DNA of 39,663 nucleotides, taken from the NCBI GenBank assembly GCA_002684915.1, contig NYWG01000031.1, positions 8,369-48,031 on the forward strand. The letters run 5' to 3'. The position numbers were made by a program, and so were the translations under genes. Shown here piece after piece: positions 30,071-39,663 of the stretch; the stretch's first letter is position 1; every line of letters starts with the position of its first letter. The DNA comes from Verrucomicrobiales bacterium (lineage in GTDB: Bacteria > Verrucomicrobiota > Verrucomicrobiia > Limisphaerales > UBA1096). The notes beneath the pieces are model-generated. The model had not been told where the DNA came from and did not search any database. It worked only from the letters and a program-made list of their open reading frames with translations.

Positions 30071-30172
30071 GCCCTTAAGGCTAGGCTAACACCAGTACTT
30101 CATACAACCTTTTTGCCGCTAAAAAACTTACTTAATAAATCACAAATTAAACGATTTTATTTTTATTTTTAT

Positions 30173-33100
30173 TCATCTTTCCTCTTCACGTCTTGGCCGA
30201 AAAGCCATCGAAGTTTGCAACGAAAAATGACACACACATCCAGAACTGGCCTCAGGTATTAAAACCAAGCCCTGTGCAGGTAAAATGTTTATCCAACAAC
30301 CAGGCCGAGTTGGGGCAAGAGACTGAAACTGAGCTGTCTCCGATTTACCAAGTTCAAGAACAGTCGGATTGGCCGCACGAAAGAATAAGCAGTCACCAGC
30401 TCCAGTAAGTGTCCCGCAACTATGCCCAGGTCGTTTTAGATTCCAAGTTGTCGACTCACCCATAAGACCAAGGCGCTTTCCCGTAGCTAATTCGTAAATC
30501 GCAGGTTCCGCAATTAGGCGGCCACCAAGAATTACCGGGTGATGCACCTGTTCTCCGTGAGTGAACGCTCCTGGCAAACCTTTTAGATGACTTGCAGACC
30601 AAAGCTCACGGCCTGTCTTAGCCGAGTAACAATGCACACGGTACATCGTATCATTGCCCTTACCTAAATGGCTACCAGTAACAACCAAATTTCCAGCAGA
30701 AGCCGAAACAAACAATATATTACGACTATCCTTCAAACCGGCTTCAAGCCCTCTCGACCATAGTCGCCCTCCGGTTTCCGAATCGAGACAAACAATCTGA
30801 AGATTATTTTTCCGGAGTATTTCAAGTGTGTGCTGCCCAGTTCCATTGACAGGATTAGTTGTCTCAATAAAAAATACACATCCATCAGAAAGTGTAATTG
30901 TTGGATTTAAAATAGCACCCCCTTTATATGTCCATTTGCCTTGGCCAAGACGGGCACCTTTAAGCGGAGCAGAGAACAGGTGAGTACTAGTCACCAACGG
31001 TTGGTTATTATTATAGTCAGTACTAATCAATTCACGATCTGGCTGCGTTCGTGATGCTGTTACTAACTGCGCTGTTCCATAAAGTCGATCATCCAATAAT
31101 GCCGTGTATCCCCAATGACGATTTTGCCCAGGAACAAAAGTCGACACAGGGTAAGATTGCTTCACTTTACCACTTTCAAGATTGATTATTTGCACACTAT
31201 CTTTCACCGACACACATAATTGACCATCATTTACAGACATATAACCAGCATCGTATGGCATTGAGTAGCGCTGCGAATCAGGCAAAGGTAATCTCCAAAG
31301 TTCTGTGCCGTTGTAGGCATCTAATACAATTAAAATATTCTCACCAGGGATAATCAATCTACCTTTTGCAGCTAAGGGGGCTGGTGCCCGCAAATGACGG
31401 TCTACCATCGGAGCCGCACCAGGACCTCCGAACCATTGCAGCACAAGATCACTATGCACAAGTGCATCTCCACTGTTACTTGTATTAGCAGGATTGCCGT
31501 ACTGATGCGTCCACTCACCAGCACCTGCTAGCCCTTTAGACATATATGGCTTATCATCAGGATGAAGCCAGGCTACTCCATTATACGGCTGGAGCATCCG
31601 CTTCCATTCATCACTGGCTAAACGACTCCTATTTCCTCCAAGTAAAGCACTCTCTGATATAATAAGATTCGCAAAATAATCGGTAAAAGGAAACGTATCA
31701 CCTGAAACAAAACTAATAGATACTCGATTCCCATATAGTCCGCACTTGGCCAAGTATTTTCGCGCCAAAGTAACTTTTTTAAGATCACGGCTCACACCGA
31801 TTATATTCAAATGCGTGTTTTCTGCTAATGCAGCACAAAGACTTCCATCAACTAAGTCTGTCACTAAAGCCCAACCATGTGTCGCCCGCGACATCTGCAC
31901 TAAGCGTTTAACCAAATTCACCGGCACTACTTTCTCTGCCTCATTTTTTGGTGGTACTCTTTTGACATCAACAGAAATTTTGGAGAAACAATAAAGCGAA
32001 CCAGTATCAGTACTAACCAATAACCGGCCTCCAGCATATGCCAACCCTCTAGCTGTGCCTTTTACTTTGGCCGACCAGCGCACCGAACCATCTACTAGCG
32101 AACGTGCCTCAACAACCCCAACCCCACCTAGCACAATACAGTTATCCAAAGCAATAATCTGACTTCGATCTAAGACTTTGATTGACCATTGAACTGCAGC
32201 AATCCTCTCTCGCTTAGCAGCATCAAGAGAATCACCAAGTTTTCCTAACTGGCGTTGTAAAAAAGCACGTCTAGTCAAAGAGAGACTCTTTTTATTCAAT
32301 TCACCCTTAAGCAAGCCAATTTGTTTAGTAGCCGAACCGGCATCCTTACCCGCCTTACGATATGCCAATCGATCGATCGATCGAACACCATTTTCGTCCA
32401 ACAAAAAACTGTGACTCGGAGATGCTGCCATTGCATTTCCTTTGAAAGACGCAAGCTTCCCCTGAGGCTGCAGCTTATTATGAGTCAATGTACCGTCGTT
32501 CCCTGGACCAGAGAATAATTCATTATCTATTAGTACTGCAAATGCGCCTCCAACACCATTAAACGACCTAATCAAGCGACCTGTTCCACGATCAAGTCCA
32601 ACTGGATTCCCTCGACCAGTCGGCACAAAAATCATCGTTTCTGAAGATAGTAAATAACCCTGAGGAGATACATTGAGCTTCTGTCTCCAAACAACAGAAC
32701 CATCACTCACATTAAGAGCAACAGCATAAACACCCTGAGAAGGATAAAGCCCAGCGGTTCCATAAATTATACCATTATTCACCACAAGCCCGGTTCGAAC
32801 TGGCCAAAGTGAAATCATCCGTCCATTCCCAGGAATACGCCAGTCGCGTGGGCCAAGATGTTTACGCCAAATTAATCGGCCGGTCTCTGCCTTCACACAA
32901 TATACATAGCCATCATCACTCCCAAAAAAAAGAAGCTCCCCTGCCAATACTGGAGCATAGCGAACTGGACCATCCGTCACAAATGACCACTCCTCCACAC
33001 CCGTCCTAACATTTAAGCAACGAACAGTGTCATCACCGCTCGACCCCAACCAAACAAATGATGCATCTGCAACTACATGATTAACCCAATCGTCTGTAAC

Positions 33101-33340
33101 TCTTGGCTGAATCCCCTCTAGCTGTTGCCAGTAGCTACGTTGAGCAGGCGAAGTCCATGCCGGGGTGGGAACTGAAAGATCGCGACACCATGCCTGAGCC
33201 TCAGAAAATGAAAGCTTCTGATTGGAATATCCAGCACGGCCTATCCCAGCACGATGACTTGACCAAGCTGATAAATCGGAAGCTTGTGTATGAATCATCA
33301 AGCTCAGTGTTAGGAAAAAATTAAAATAAATTAACCTCAC
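30173..33340 (-). CDS. secreted PQQ-like beta-propeller protein with internal SAM-methyltransferase-like domain
   Basis: Signal peptide with GTG start. Propeller-type repeats (VRCLNVRTGVEEWSF, VYCVKAETGRLIWRKHLG, VALNVSDGSVVWRQKL, LDAYNGTELWRLPLP, VHCYSAKTGRELWSA). Inserted HGWALVTDLVDGSLCAALAENTHLNIIGVSRDLKKVTLARKYLAKCGLYGNRVSISFVSGDTFPFTDYFANLIISES. Confidence 0.85.
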   Translation of the reverse strand: MRLIYFNFFLTLSLMIHTQASDLSAWSSHRAGIGRAGYSNQKLSFSEAQAWCRDLSVPTPAWTSPAQRSYWQQLEGIQPRVTDDWVNHVVADASFVWLGSSGDDTVRCLNVRTGVEEWSFVTDGPVRYAPVLAGELLFFGSDDGYVYCVKAETGRLIWRKHLGPRDWRIPGNGRMISLWPVRTGLVVNNGIIYGTAGLYPSQGVYAVALNVSDGSVVWRQKLNVSPQGYLLSSETMIFVPTGRGNPVGLDRGTGRLIRSFNGVGGAFAVLIDNELFSGPGNDGTLTHNKLQPQGKLASFKGNAMAASPSHSFLLDENGVRSIDRLAYRKAGKDAGSATKQIGLLKGELNKKSLSLTRRAFLQRQLGKLGDSLDAAKRERIAAVQWSIKVLDRSQIIALDNCIVLGGVGVVEARSLVDGSVRWSAKVKGTARGLAYAGGRLLVSTDTGSLYCFSKISVDVKRVPPKNEAEKVVPVNLVKRLVQMSRATHGWALVTDLVDGSLCAALAENTHLNIIGVSRDLKKVTLARKYLAKCGLYGNRVSISFVSGDTFPFTDYFANLIISESALLGGNRSRLASDEWKRMLQPYNGVAWLHPDDKPYMSKGLAGAGEWTHQYGNPANTSNSGDALVHSDLVLQWFGGPGAAPMVDRHLRAPAPLAAKGRLIIPGENILIVLDAYNGTELWRLPLPDSQRYSMPYDAGYMSVNDGQLCVSVKDSVQIINLESGKVKQSYPVSTFVPGQNRHWGYTALLDDRLYGTAQLVTASRTQPDRELISTDYNNNQPLVTSTHLFSAPLKGARLGQGKWTYKGGAILNPTITLSDGCVFFIETTNPVNGTGQHTLEILRKNNLQIVCLDSETGGRLWSRGLEAGLKDSRNILFVSASAGNLVVTGSHLGKGNDTMYRVHCYSAKTGRELWSASHLKGLPGAFTHGEQVHHPVILGGRLIAEPAIYELATGKRLGLMGESTTWNLKRPGHSCGTLTGAGDCLFFRAANPTVLELGKSETAQFQSLAPTRPGCWINILPAQGLVLIPEASSGCVCHFSLQTSMAFRPRREEER

Positions 33341-33373
33341 AAACCAAAGTCTACAGTGTAATTAAAGAAAAAG

Positions 33374-33400
33374 ACAACTGCTTGGTAAGCTCACCAAGCA
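33374..33400 (-). terminator. hairpin terminator of the LTD/CotH gene
   Basis: TGCTTGGT (33379-33386), 6-nt loop, ACCAAGCA (33393-33400): a perfect 8-bp stem 10 nt past the stop. On the minus strand it is followed by GTTGTCTTTTTC. Confidence 0.7.
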
Positions 33401-33410
33401 CTATTTCAAC

Positions 33411-36400
33411 CTAATCTAGTAACCGAACACGATAAAACTGAACCGTCTCAATCGAGACATTAGTTTCGTACTTTAGCGTTACCTGGTCATCTTCTGAATT
33501 AAAATCAGCTAAGTGAACCCAGCTTCTATCAATATCACCAGACGTTTCAATCGAATAACGTTTTGAAGGCGACACAAGGAAAGTAATTGTTACTTTATTA
33601 CCGGAAATATTTATAGACTGAATAACAAACCGATCTTCCTCATTATTTGGGTCCGTACCTGTCAAAAACTCATCAAGATTGGTTACGCCATCAAGATCAG
33701 CATCGGCTTTTGCATCCGAAGCATCAGACGGATCCAGTCCATACATAATCTCCCACGTATCAATCATACCGTCAGCATCAAGGTCATCAACCGTCACATC
33801 GGCATTTTTGCGACCTGCGGTTGGCAAAGCTGAATACCAGTTTTTCGGTTCATCCCCAAATTTAAATTTTGAAGCTCTTTGCAGTGAAAGACCACTACCG
33901 TTTGCATTATTGGGCCAAGGACTAACATTATCGTAGCTAATTCTCTCAACCGGAATATAAGGCACATAACCAGCATCAGCTTGATCAATCCCTTGCGTGT
34001 TGTCAGGTCGCAAAAGACTGATAGTTTCACCGCTATTAGATAATCTACCATTTAATGGGCCAATGAGTTGGACTTCTTCTGGCACATTGTAGTACTCACG
34101 AAACCTAGATTCCATCGACGGATTCTTAACAGGATCAAAACCCACCAATAAAAGATATCCATCACTAGGCAAATTAATTTCACTAGGGAAAGTCACTCTA
34201 ACCCCACCAGATAGACGCCATGTATTTAAAGGCTCAACAGGGTTAAAAAGCGGAATAGTTCGATTACCAATATTGTGCAATTCAACATATTCCAATTGTG
34301 CTTGGTCTAATTCTGAGTCAGCAAATGAACCTTCATATTGTATCTCATTAATCACTATCGGGCCAATAAGCGGCGAAGAATTTTCAGCACCTTCACCAGT
34401 TCTAAAAGCAGCAATAGTACTCGGCATATCATTACCAAAGGTGCGTTTTTCCAGTGCTGCAAACCTCATTCCTTCACTTGTAGACACAAGTCCCACTGAA
34501 ACTCCGTTGGCTGTGGGAGGTATTGATTGAACCGCACGATAACCTGTAGGTTTACCGTTTTCATCAATCACAGAGAGATGCACTGTGTCTCCGTGAGCTG
34601 AATTTAGGCTAAAACCAGATCCATTCGGATTAAAATCACCCTCATAAAACACAGCAAAACCGCTAGGAGGAATCTTAGTGCCCTCTGGAACTGTAAACTG
34701 AAAGGCAGCACCTGTTGAATCGCTCAATAACCAACCACTCAAATCGACCTCTGATGTACTAATATTTCGAAATTCAATTGCATCCTCAAACGGATAATCG
34801 GTATGCGATAATACTTCATTGAAAACAATATCAAGAAGAGGCAAATAGTTACTAGCTCCAGGTGTCGGCGTATCAACAAAGTCGACATAATTGTTTGCCC
34901 CATCTGGCAAACGCCCACGGGAAACACCATTTGACTGACTTATGATCTGAACCTCGTCAATCGGATTACGACGACTACCATAGAGACGAACTAACTCACC
35001 ACTTCCTCGTAAGCTAAAATTGAGATATTGCGATCCTGATTCGGTGTCGCCATTGGCTATCCAGCGCACCAATCCCTGAGGAGATATAAAAGTACTATCC
35101 GGAATGATATACTTATTACGTCCAACCGCAGTCGGATCATCGGTCAACGAAAGCCCACTAAGGCTCACCGGAGAATCGGTTGGATTATATAATTCAAACC
35201 AATCCGAACCTGAATCTGGGTTAGCCATCCATTCATTAATAACCAGCTTAAACGGATCACCTAAAATCGCTGTTGAGCTATTCTCTTTTCCAGGCGTGAG
35301 CTCAGCAAGCAATCGCCATTTTCCAAGAATTTGACCTATAGATCGGCCAGTAATCTGAAAACCATACTCAATCGAATCAACCAAAAATCCATCAGGATCA
35401 AACATATAAACACCTCCACCTTCAGCAGAAAGTGAAAAGCCAGTATTGGTCTTACTTGCAGGAATCCTCCCATCACATCGAACTACAAGATAGCTGTCTT
35501 TGGCTAACTTAGAACCAACAGGAAATGACCACCCATTTAAACTATTCAAATCCTTGGATAAACGAACACCATCAAGAGAAATTGCCTTATTTTTATCATT
35601 ATAAATTTCTATCCAATCACTTGAACCAGTTTTACTAAGAGCTAACATCTCATTGAAACGTGCTCCCTCGTAATTAGGTAAAATGTTTGGTCCACCCGGT
35701 GTAGATCCGCGCGTAAACTTGACCCGTCTACTGCCTCCATCAGGCAACAATCCTTCCGACACACCAGATCTCTGGCGACTATAATTCATTATAGCAAACT
35801 CAACTCCCTCAGCGGTAATTAGTGTGATTGTTGCATTGTCGTTTGGCAGCGAAAGATCCAAATGATTCCATCCCGATTTCATATCCAACCACACTCGTTG
35901 ATACCCCTTAGGTGGAATAGTAGCGATGCGATGCAACCCCCCCACTTGGTTATCCACACGGATGTGTAATCCGGTAATTAACGCCGAAGCAGTAGCATGT
36001 GGATTGTACAACTCGATCCAGTCGCGATCACCTTCATCTGGGGCAGCCATCCATTCATTAATAACTAATTCAGTCGTACTAGCCGTCGGAAGAATTTGAT
36101 TAGGAGCACTAAATGTCGATCGGCCCAAGACCCATCCAGCATCTGTCCGAATTATCGAACCCTGAACAGACCCAAAAGTAACTGCATCCACACGATTACC
36201 AGCCACATCAAAGAGAGCCACTGAGTCCCCCGACTGCCCAAGACCAAAATTAGTTCTTAAACCAGCAATCTCCCCCTTGCCACACCAAATACCCAGCAAA
36301 CCTGATTGTTCAATTTTAGTTCCAGCTGGAAAAACAAACTTATTTCCATCGTTATCACGAAGTTCCCAACCGGCAAGATCAACTTGAGATTGACCAACGT

Positions 36401-39400
36401 TTCGAAGCTCAACAAAATCCTGATCAGAATCAAGTGACGATTTCAAGTGTACCTCATTGATAATCAAAAACGGATCTACTTTACTCGTTCCAGCCTTACC
36501 AGGTGTACCTTCTTTTATGAAACTCGACGTCCAATTGGATGCTGCACTAGGATCGTCTAGCATATCGATTAGCTCGAGAGAATTCCCCTCCCCATCCGCC
36601 AATTTTGGCCAAGCACCGCCATCATTATAATTCACACTAATTACTTCTCTCCAAGCAGAATCATATAAAGCTAAATTCTCCCCACTATTAGAGAGACTAC
36701 CGTCATACCAGCCGTAAACCTGTAATCCGGGATACCTTAAAGTAAATGCAGCAGGATCATCTCCAGAAGCCAATACTATATATTGGCCCGGACCTATTTT
36801 TGCATCTCCATCGAAAGTAAAGTTAATACCTTCTAAACGATACCAACCCAATGAAATCTCTGAGTTGCCACTATTGTGCAATTCAACAAACTCATATTCA
36901 CCACCCCCAAGAGGATTGTACATGATCTCAGTAAACCGAAGCGGCGTGCCAACTCGGCCAGTTTGAAATTGATGCTCCACTAAGGCGCTCCATTGCCCTC
37001 CACTCATACTTCGAGCACGAATGGTGACGTCTTTAACTAACTTGATCGGAGAGCCATACTTGATCGCATTCTCGGCAAACTCCGCTCCAGTCCGTTCACC
37101 GATCGATAACTCAGCATTGATAAGCATATCAGAACTACTTAAACCAGAGTTCAAACCATGAATAGCCAGGATATTTTTACCCACCTGAAGTTCTCCGACA
37201 TATTTAGACACATCAAAAACAGACCAAACGACCGCCGATGCATCATCATGCTGACCACTAGCTCCAGCATTCCATCGAGGATTCACAGACGCATTGACCC
37301 GGGCGATACGAGCCCCATTAAGATACGCCACAAACCCATCATCGTATTTCATTCGCAGCAGCAATAGATTAGCACCCTTAAGATCTGATACCTGCATCTG
37401 AAAAGGTATGCGCACAAAAACAGACTGATTAATTCCATTCATTTCTGTATCCACATCAATATCAATGTGAGATTTATAGTCATTGTTCTCATCATAGCCA
37501 ACACCACCAATCCCAGACTCCCAGTCATCATCATCAAACGGCTCATTACCCCCGCGCCATGTTGAATTCAGTTTACTTCCACCATTCTGTAAAGAAGGAA
37601 CAAGCACCCATTTCTCGGCATTTCCAGTAAGGATTGCTTTGCCCGTTTCCGTAACAGCACCTGGTTTACGAGGGTCCGAACCATCCATCGTATAGTAGAT
37701 ATCACCTTCAAGAGAAGTTAGAGCTAGTGGGTAGCCAGAGGAAACCGCACCACCATTTCGATTAAACTGTGGAACATTTTCTGAGAATTGAATTTTTTGA
37801 CTGGCCATTTGGTTCATAACGATTTCACGTCGCCGAGGCACCCAACTACTTTCAACGGAAGAGTTTAGATTTTTCAACACACCAGACATCTGTTCCTTCA
37901 TCTCACGGAATCGACGTAGCACATTCTCATCAGTCAAAGCCCCGCTGTTGAAATAATGAATCTGCACTCGGTCTGCAAAACGCATTCGAAACTCAGGGTT
38001 CTTTTGAAGAGCTCGATAAAAAACAGCTATATCCGCGCCCCCTGCCAAAGGACCACTACTCAAATTATTTCCAGTTACACTTCGACCATTATTACCGAAA
38101 GACCATTCAGCATCCCAAGGGATAAACCTCCACTTTCCACCAGGTACTCGTTCACGTGCGGCTCGCCAATTGTTATGAGGCCAATCACCAGTATTGGCGT
38201 AAACATTCAGCATGATGTAATCAATAAAATTGTCGACATTCAACAAACGCTCTACCTCATTGTAATTTACTGCAACTGCAAGATTCTTTTGCATCGCACT
38301 TTTAAGACGATTCCACATAACCGTGTCGCCTTCGCGCACTTCACCGTACTGAGCAACTATATCCCACTCGGATTCGGTTCCATTCCATGAATTAAGAAAG
38401 TCGCTGTCAATTCGCTCAGTGGGATTGTAATAACCCTGAAGTTTCCCATTGAGATAAAGGTTCATGAATGTACCACGTGCGGAAATCTGCCCCATATCTG
38501 CAGCCAACCTCCTTACTAGCTCATCTATAATGAAAGGATTAGTGTGATCATTCATTCCAGCTCTCAACACAATATGATTAAAATCTTCCACTTGCAGATC
38601 AGGAAAAAAAGGATAACGCAATCTTCCTAATCCATAGTCTCCTCTAAAATAAAGACGAAATGAGTACTTACCAGCCGGCGGTCCAGAATTCGGATTGTAG
38701 CGGCCACGGATATATGCACCACCCTGCACTCTCAAACCTGCATTTGCATGCAAAGTCTCGCCTGTATCCGGATAAATCAACTCCATCGAAACTGGGCGTT
38801 CCCAGGCAATTCCTCGCTTGGTTGTGTTACGAGGACTAGTCTCCATAATACCGGCACGCCCCCATAGATTCGACCTCTCTGTAACGAGTGACAACATAGG
38901 CAGAGAAGTTACTGACGAACCCAAGTTATAAACATAAGTATGCGTCTCTACACGCGATGGCAACATGCCTTCCTTGAATACTGCAGCACGCAACACCATG
39001 GTCCGGCGAACCTCTAATGGTTCATTGTAAACCTTACCGTTTGTGGTCGTAGGTTCGGAGTAATCCGTAGTGTAACGAATTACAGCATCTGGCTCATCTG
39101 TTTTTAAGTGAACCCGAAAAGGAGTATTATAAATACCACGCTTAGCACTGAACTGTGGTGGCGAAATTAGACCACGAATAGTTTCACCTCCATTATTACG
39201 TCCGGGAGAGGGGGAAGAAAACCAAGCCCAAGCATCACTAGCTAATCGTCCGTAGGAAATATTACTTCGCTGCTCTGGATAAATTGGAGCAATTTCATCT
39301 ATAATGCGACGAGGCAACTCAGGGGTAAAAACACCAAGATATTCGCCATCGATTCCAAGCTTAAAGTTTGTATGCAGAGTTTGGCCAACTCTACTTCGGT

Positions 39401-39663
39401 TTTTACCACTTGCATGTACCACTATTGTTCCACCAGATTTTATATCAACATCAGGAAACACCCACTTACCTGGATTGGTTTCATCATCAGTAAGCGACCA
39501 TCCTTGAAGATTAACACTTTTGCTACCAGTATTACGCAACTCAATCCAATCGCCAACATCCCCCTCTTCGTCTTTTAGCCCATCTCGATTTGATGCAATA
39601 AATTCATTTATTACTACTTGTCCAAATTCATAATCTGCATTCACTTTATAACCCCAACCCTCG
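33411..39663 (-). CDS. giant secreted Lamin-Tail-Domain / CotH kinase-like / chitobiase-C-like protein, N-terminus beyond the right edge
   Basis: 2077 aa ORF in the track starts at GTG 39644, but the frame stays open to the window edge (EGWGYKVNADYEFGQ...), so the signal peptide is probably outside. Eight LTD-type units ([VL]xINE...DW[IF]EL[YR]N...). CotH region LNGKLQGYYNPTERIDSDFLNSW...KWRFIPWDAEWSFG. C-terminal Ca-binding-like DLDADGMIDTWEIMYGLDPSDASDAKADADLDGVTNLDEFLTGTDPNN. Confidence 0.92.
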   Translation of the reverse strand, partial: EGWGYKVNADYEFGQVVINEFIASNRDGLKDEEGDVGDWIELRNTGSKSVNLQGWSLTDDETNPGKWVFPDVDIKSGGTIVVHASGKNRSRVGQTLHTNFKLGIDGEYLGVFTPELPRRIIDEIAPIYPEQRSNISYGRLASDAWAWFSSPSPGRNNGGETIRGLISPPQFSAKRGIYNTPFRVHLKTDEPDAVIRYTTDYSEPTTTNGKVYNEPLEVRRTMVLRAAVFKEGMLPSRVETHTYVYNLGSSVTSLPMLSLVTERSNLWGRAGIMETSPRNTTKRGIAWERPVSMELIYPDTGETLHANAGLRVQGGAYIRGRYNPNSGPPAGKYSFRLYFRGDYGLGRLRYPFFPDLQVEDFNHIVLRAGMNDHTNPFIIDELVRRLAADMGQISARGTFMNLYLNGKLQGYYNPTERIDSDFLNSWNGTESEWDIVAQYGEVREGDTVMWNRLKSAMQKNLAVAVNYNEVERLLNVDNFIDYIMLNVYANTGDWPHNNWRAARERVPGGKWRFIPWDAEWSFGNNGRSVTGNNLSSGPLAGGADIAVFYRALQKNPEFRMRFADRVQIHYFNSGALTDENVLRRFREMKEQMSGVLKNLNSSVESSWVPRRREIVMNQMASQKIQFSENVPQFNRNGGAVSSGYPLALTSLEGDIYYTMDGSDPRKPGAVTETGKAILTGNAEKWVLVPSLQNGGSKLNSTWRGGNEPFDDDDWESGIGGVGYDENNDYKSHIDIDVDTEMNGINQSVFVRIPFQMQVSDLKGANLLLLRMKYDDGFVAYLNGARIARVNASVNPRWNAGASGQHDDASAVVWSVFDVSKYVGELQVGKNILAIHGLNSGLSSSDMLINAELSIGERTGAEFAENAIKYGSPIKLVKDVTIRARSMSGGQWSALVEHQFQTGRVGTPLRFTEIMYNPLGGGEYEFVELHNSGNSEISLGWYRLEGINFTFDGDAKIGPGQYIVLASGDDPAAFTLRYPGLQVYGWYDGSLSNSGENLALYDSAWREVISVNYNDGGAWPKLADGEGNSLELIDMLDDPSAASNWTSSFIKEGTPGKAGTSKVDPFLIINEVHLKSSLDSDQDFVELRNVGQSQVDLAGWELRDNDGNKFVFPAGTKIEQSGLLGIWCGKGEIAGLRTNFGLGQSGDSVALFDVAGNRVDAVTFGSVQGSIIRTDAGWVLGRSTFSAPNQILPTASTTELVINEWMAAPDEGDRDWIELYNPHATASALITGLHIRVDNQVGGLHRIATIPPKGYQRVWLDMKSGWNHLDLSLPNDNATITLITAEGVEFAIMNYSRQRSGVSEGLLPDGGSRRVKFTRGSTPGGPNILPNYEGARFNEMLALSKTGSSDWIEIYNDKNKAISLDGVRLSKDLNSLNGWSFPVGSKLAKDSYLVVRCDGRIPASKTNTGFSLSAEGGGVYMFDPDGFLVDSIEYGFQITGRSIGQILGKWRLLAELTPGKENSSTAILGDPFKLVINEWMANPDSGSDWFELYNPTDSPVSLSGLSLTDDPTAVGRNKYIIPDSTFISPQGLVRWIANGDTESGSQYLNFSLRGSGELVRLYGSRRNPIDEVQIISQSNGVSRGRLPDGANNYVDFVDTPTPGASNYLPLLDIVFNEVLSHTDYPFEDAIEFRNISTSEVDLSGWLLSDSTGAAFQFTVPEGTKIPPSGFAVFYEGDFNPNGSGFSLNSAHGDTVHLSVIDENGKPTGYRAVQSIPPTANGVSVGLVSTSEGMRFAALEKRTFGNDMPSTIAAFRTGEGAENSSPLIGPIVINEIQYEGSFADSELDQAQLEYVELHNIGNRTIPLFNPVEPLNTWRLSGGVRVTFPSEINLPSDGYLLLVGFDPVKNPSMESRFREYYNVPEEVQLIGPLNGRLSNSGETISLLRPDNTQGIDQADAGYVPYIPVERISYDNVSPWPNNANGSGLSLQRASKFKFGDEPKNWYSALPTAGRKNADVTVDDLDADGMIDTWEIMYGLDPSDASDAKADADLDGVTNLDEFLTGTDPNNEEDRFVIQSINISGNKVTITFLVSPSKRYSIETSGDIDRSWVHLADFNSEDDQVTLKYETNVSIETVQFYRVRLLD
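34130..36500 (-). repeat. array of six consecutive Lamin Tail Domains (LTD3-LTD8)
   Basis: INE-type unit starts near 36474, 36078, 35664, 35243, 34836 and 34363: about 400-470 bp pitch, or about 135-155 aa. Confidence 0.75.

Noticed and set aside
30150-30178. ATTTT-type T-rich run (ATTTTATTTTTATTTTTATT) near the 3' end of the PQQ gene
   Set aside because: AT-rich intergenic simple sequence without an adjoining hairpin; not enough to call a terminator or promoter.
32368-32384. (ATCG)4 tetranucleotide run, possible phase-variation tract
   Set aside because: Only about four copies, mid-gene; encodes a normal SIDR stretch. Too short for credible slippage-based switching.
37956-38390. 144 aa plus-strand ORF opposite the CotH region
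   Set aside because: Antisense to a strongly motif-supported coding frame; its composition looks like a reverse-frame artefact.

Overview
The window looks like a chromosomal segment from a Verrucomicrobiota-like bacterium. This lineage is inferred from family content only: an orphan prepilin-type protein, an ASPIC/UnbV-type FG-GAP protein, a PQQ-propeller/methyltransferase fusion, and a giant LTD/CotH protein. Left to right it holds: a holB-like C-terminus, an O-antigen-ligase-like protein, aroQ, a lipoprotein, gapA and a 2-Cys peroxiredoxin; a minus-strand sulfate assimilation operon cysH-cysC-cysD-cysN; waaA; ilvE; a Gfo/Idh/MocA oxidoreductase; a PPi-type phosphofructokinase; a pseudopilin-like protein; a TPR/FG-GAP/UnbV-like giant protein translationally coupled to a secreted tandem beta-domain protein; an MscS-like channel; a uvrA-TPR-DHPS-like operon; an RbsB/A/C-type sugar ABC transporter; a PQQ-like beta-propeller with an internal methyltransferase-like domain; and a 2077+ aa secreted Lamin-Tail-Domain/CotH protein that runs off the right edge. 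I saw no CRISPR array, tRNA, rRNA, IS element or phage module. Most of the window is ordinary housekeeping. The best second-look items are the divergent DHPS-like protein, the PQQ-propeller/methyltransferase chimera, the eight-LTD array with a higher-order duplication and a nested insertion, the UvrA with a degenerate first zinc site, and several perfect inverted repeats in intergenic or 5' regions. I found no clearly new multi-gene defence or mobile system.
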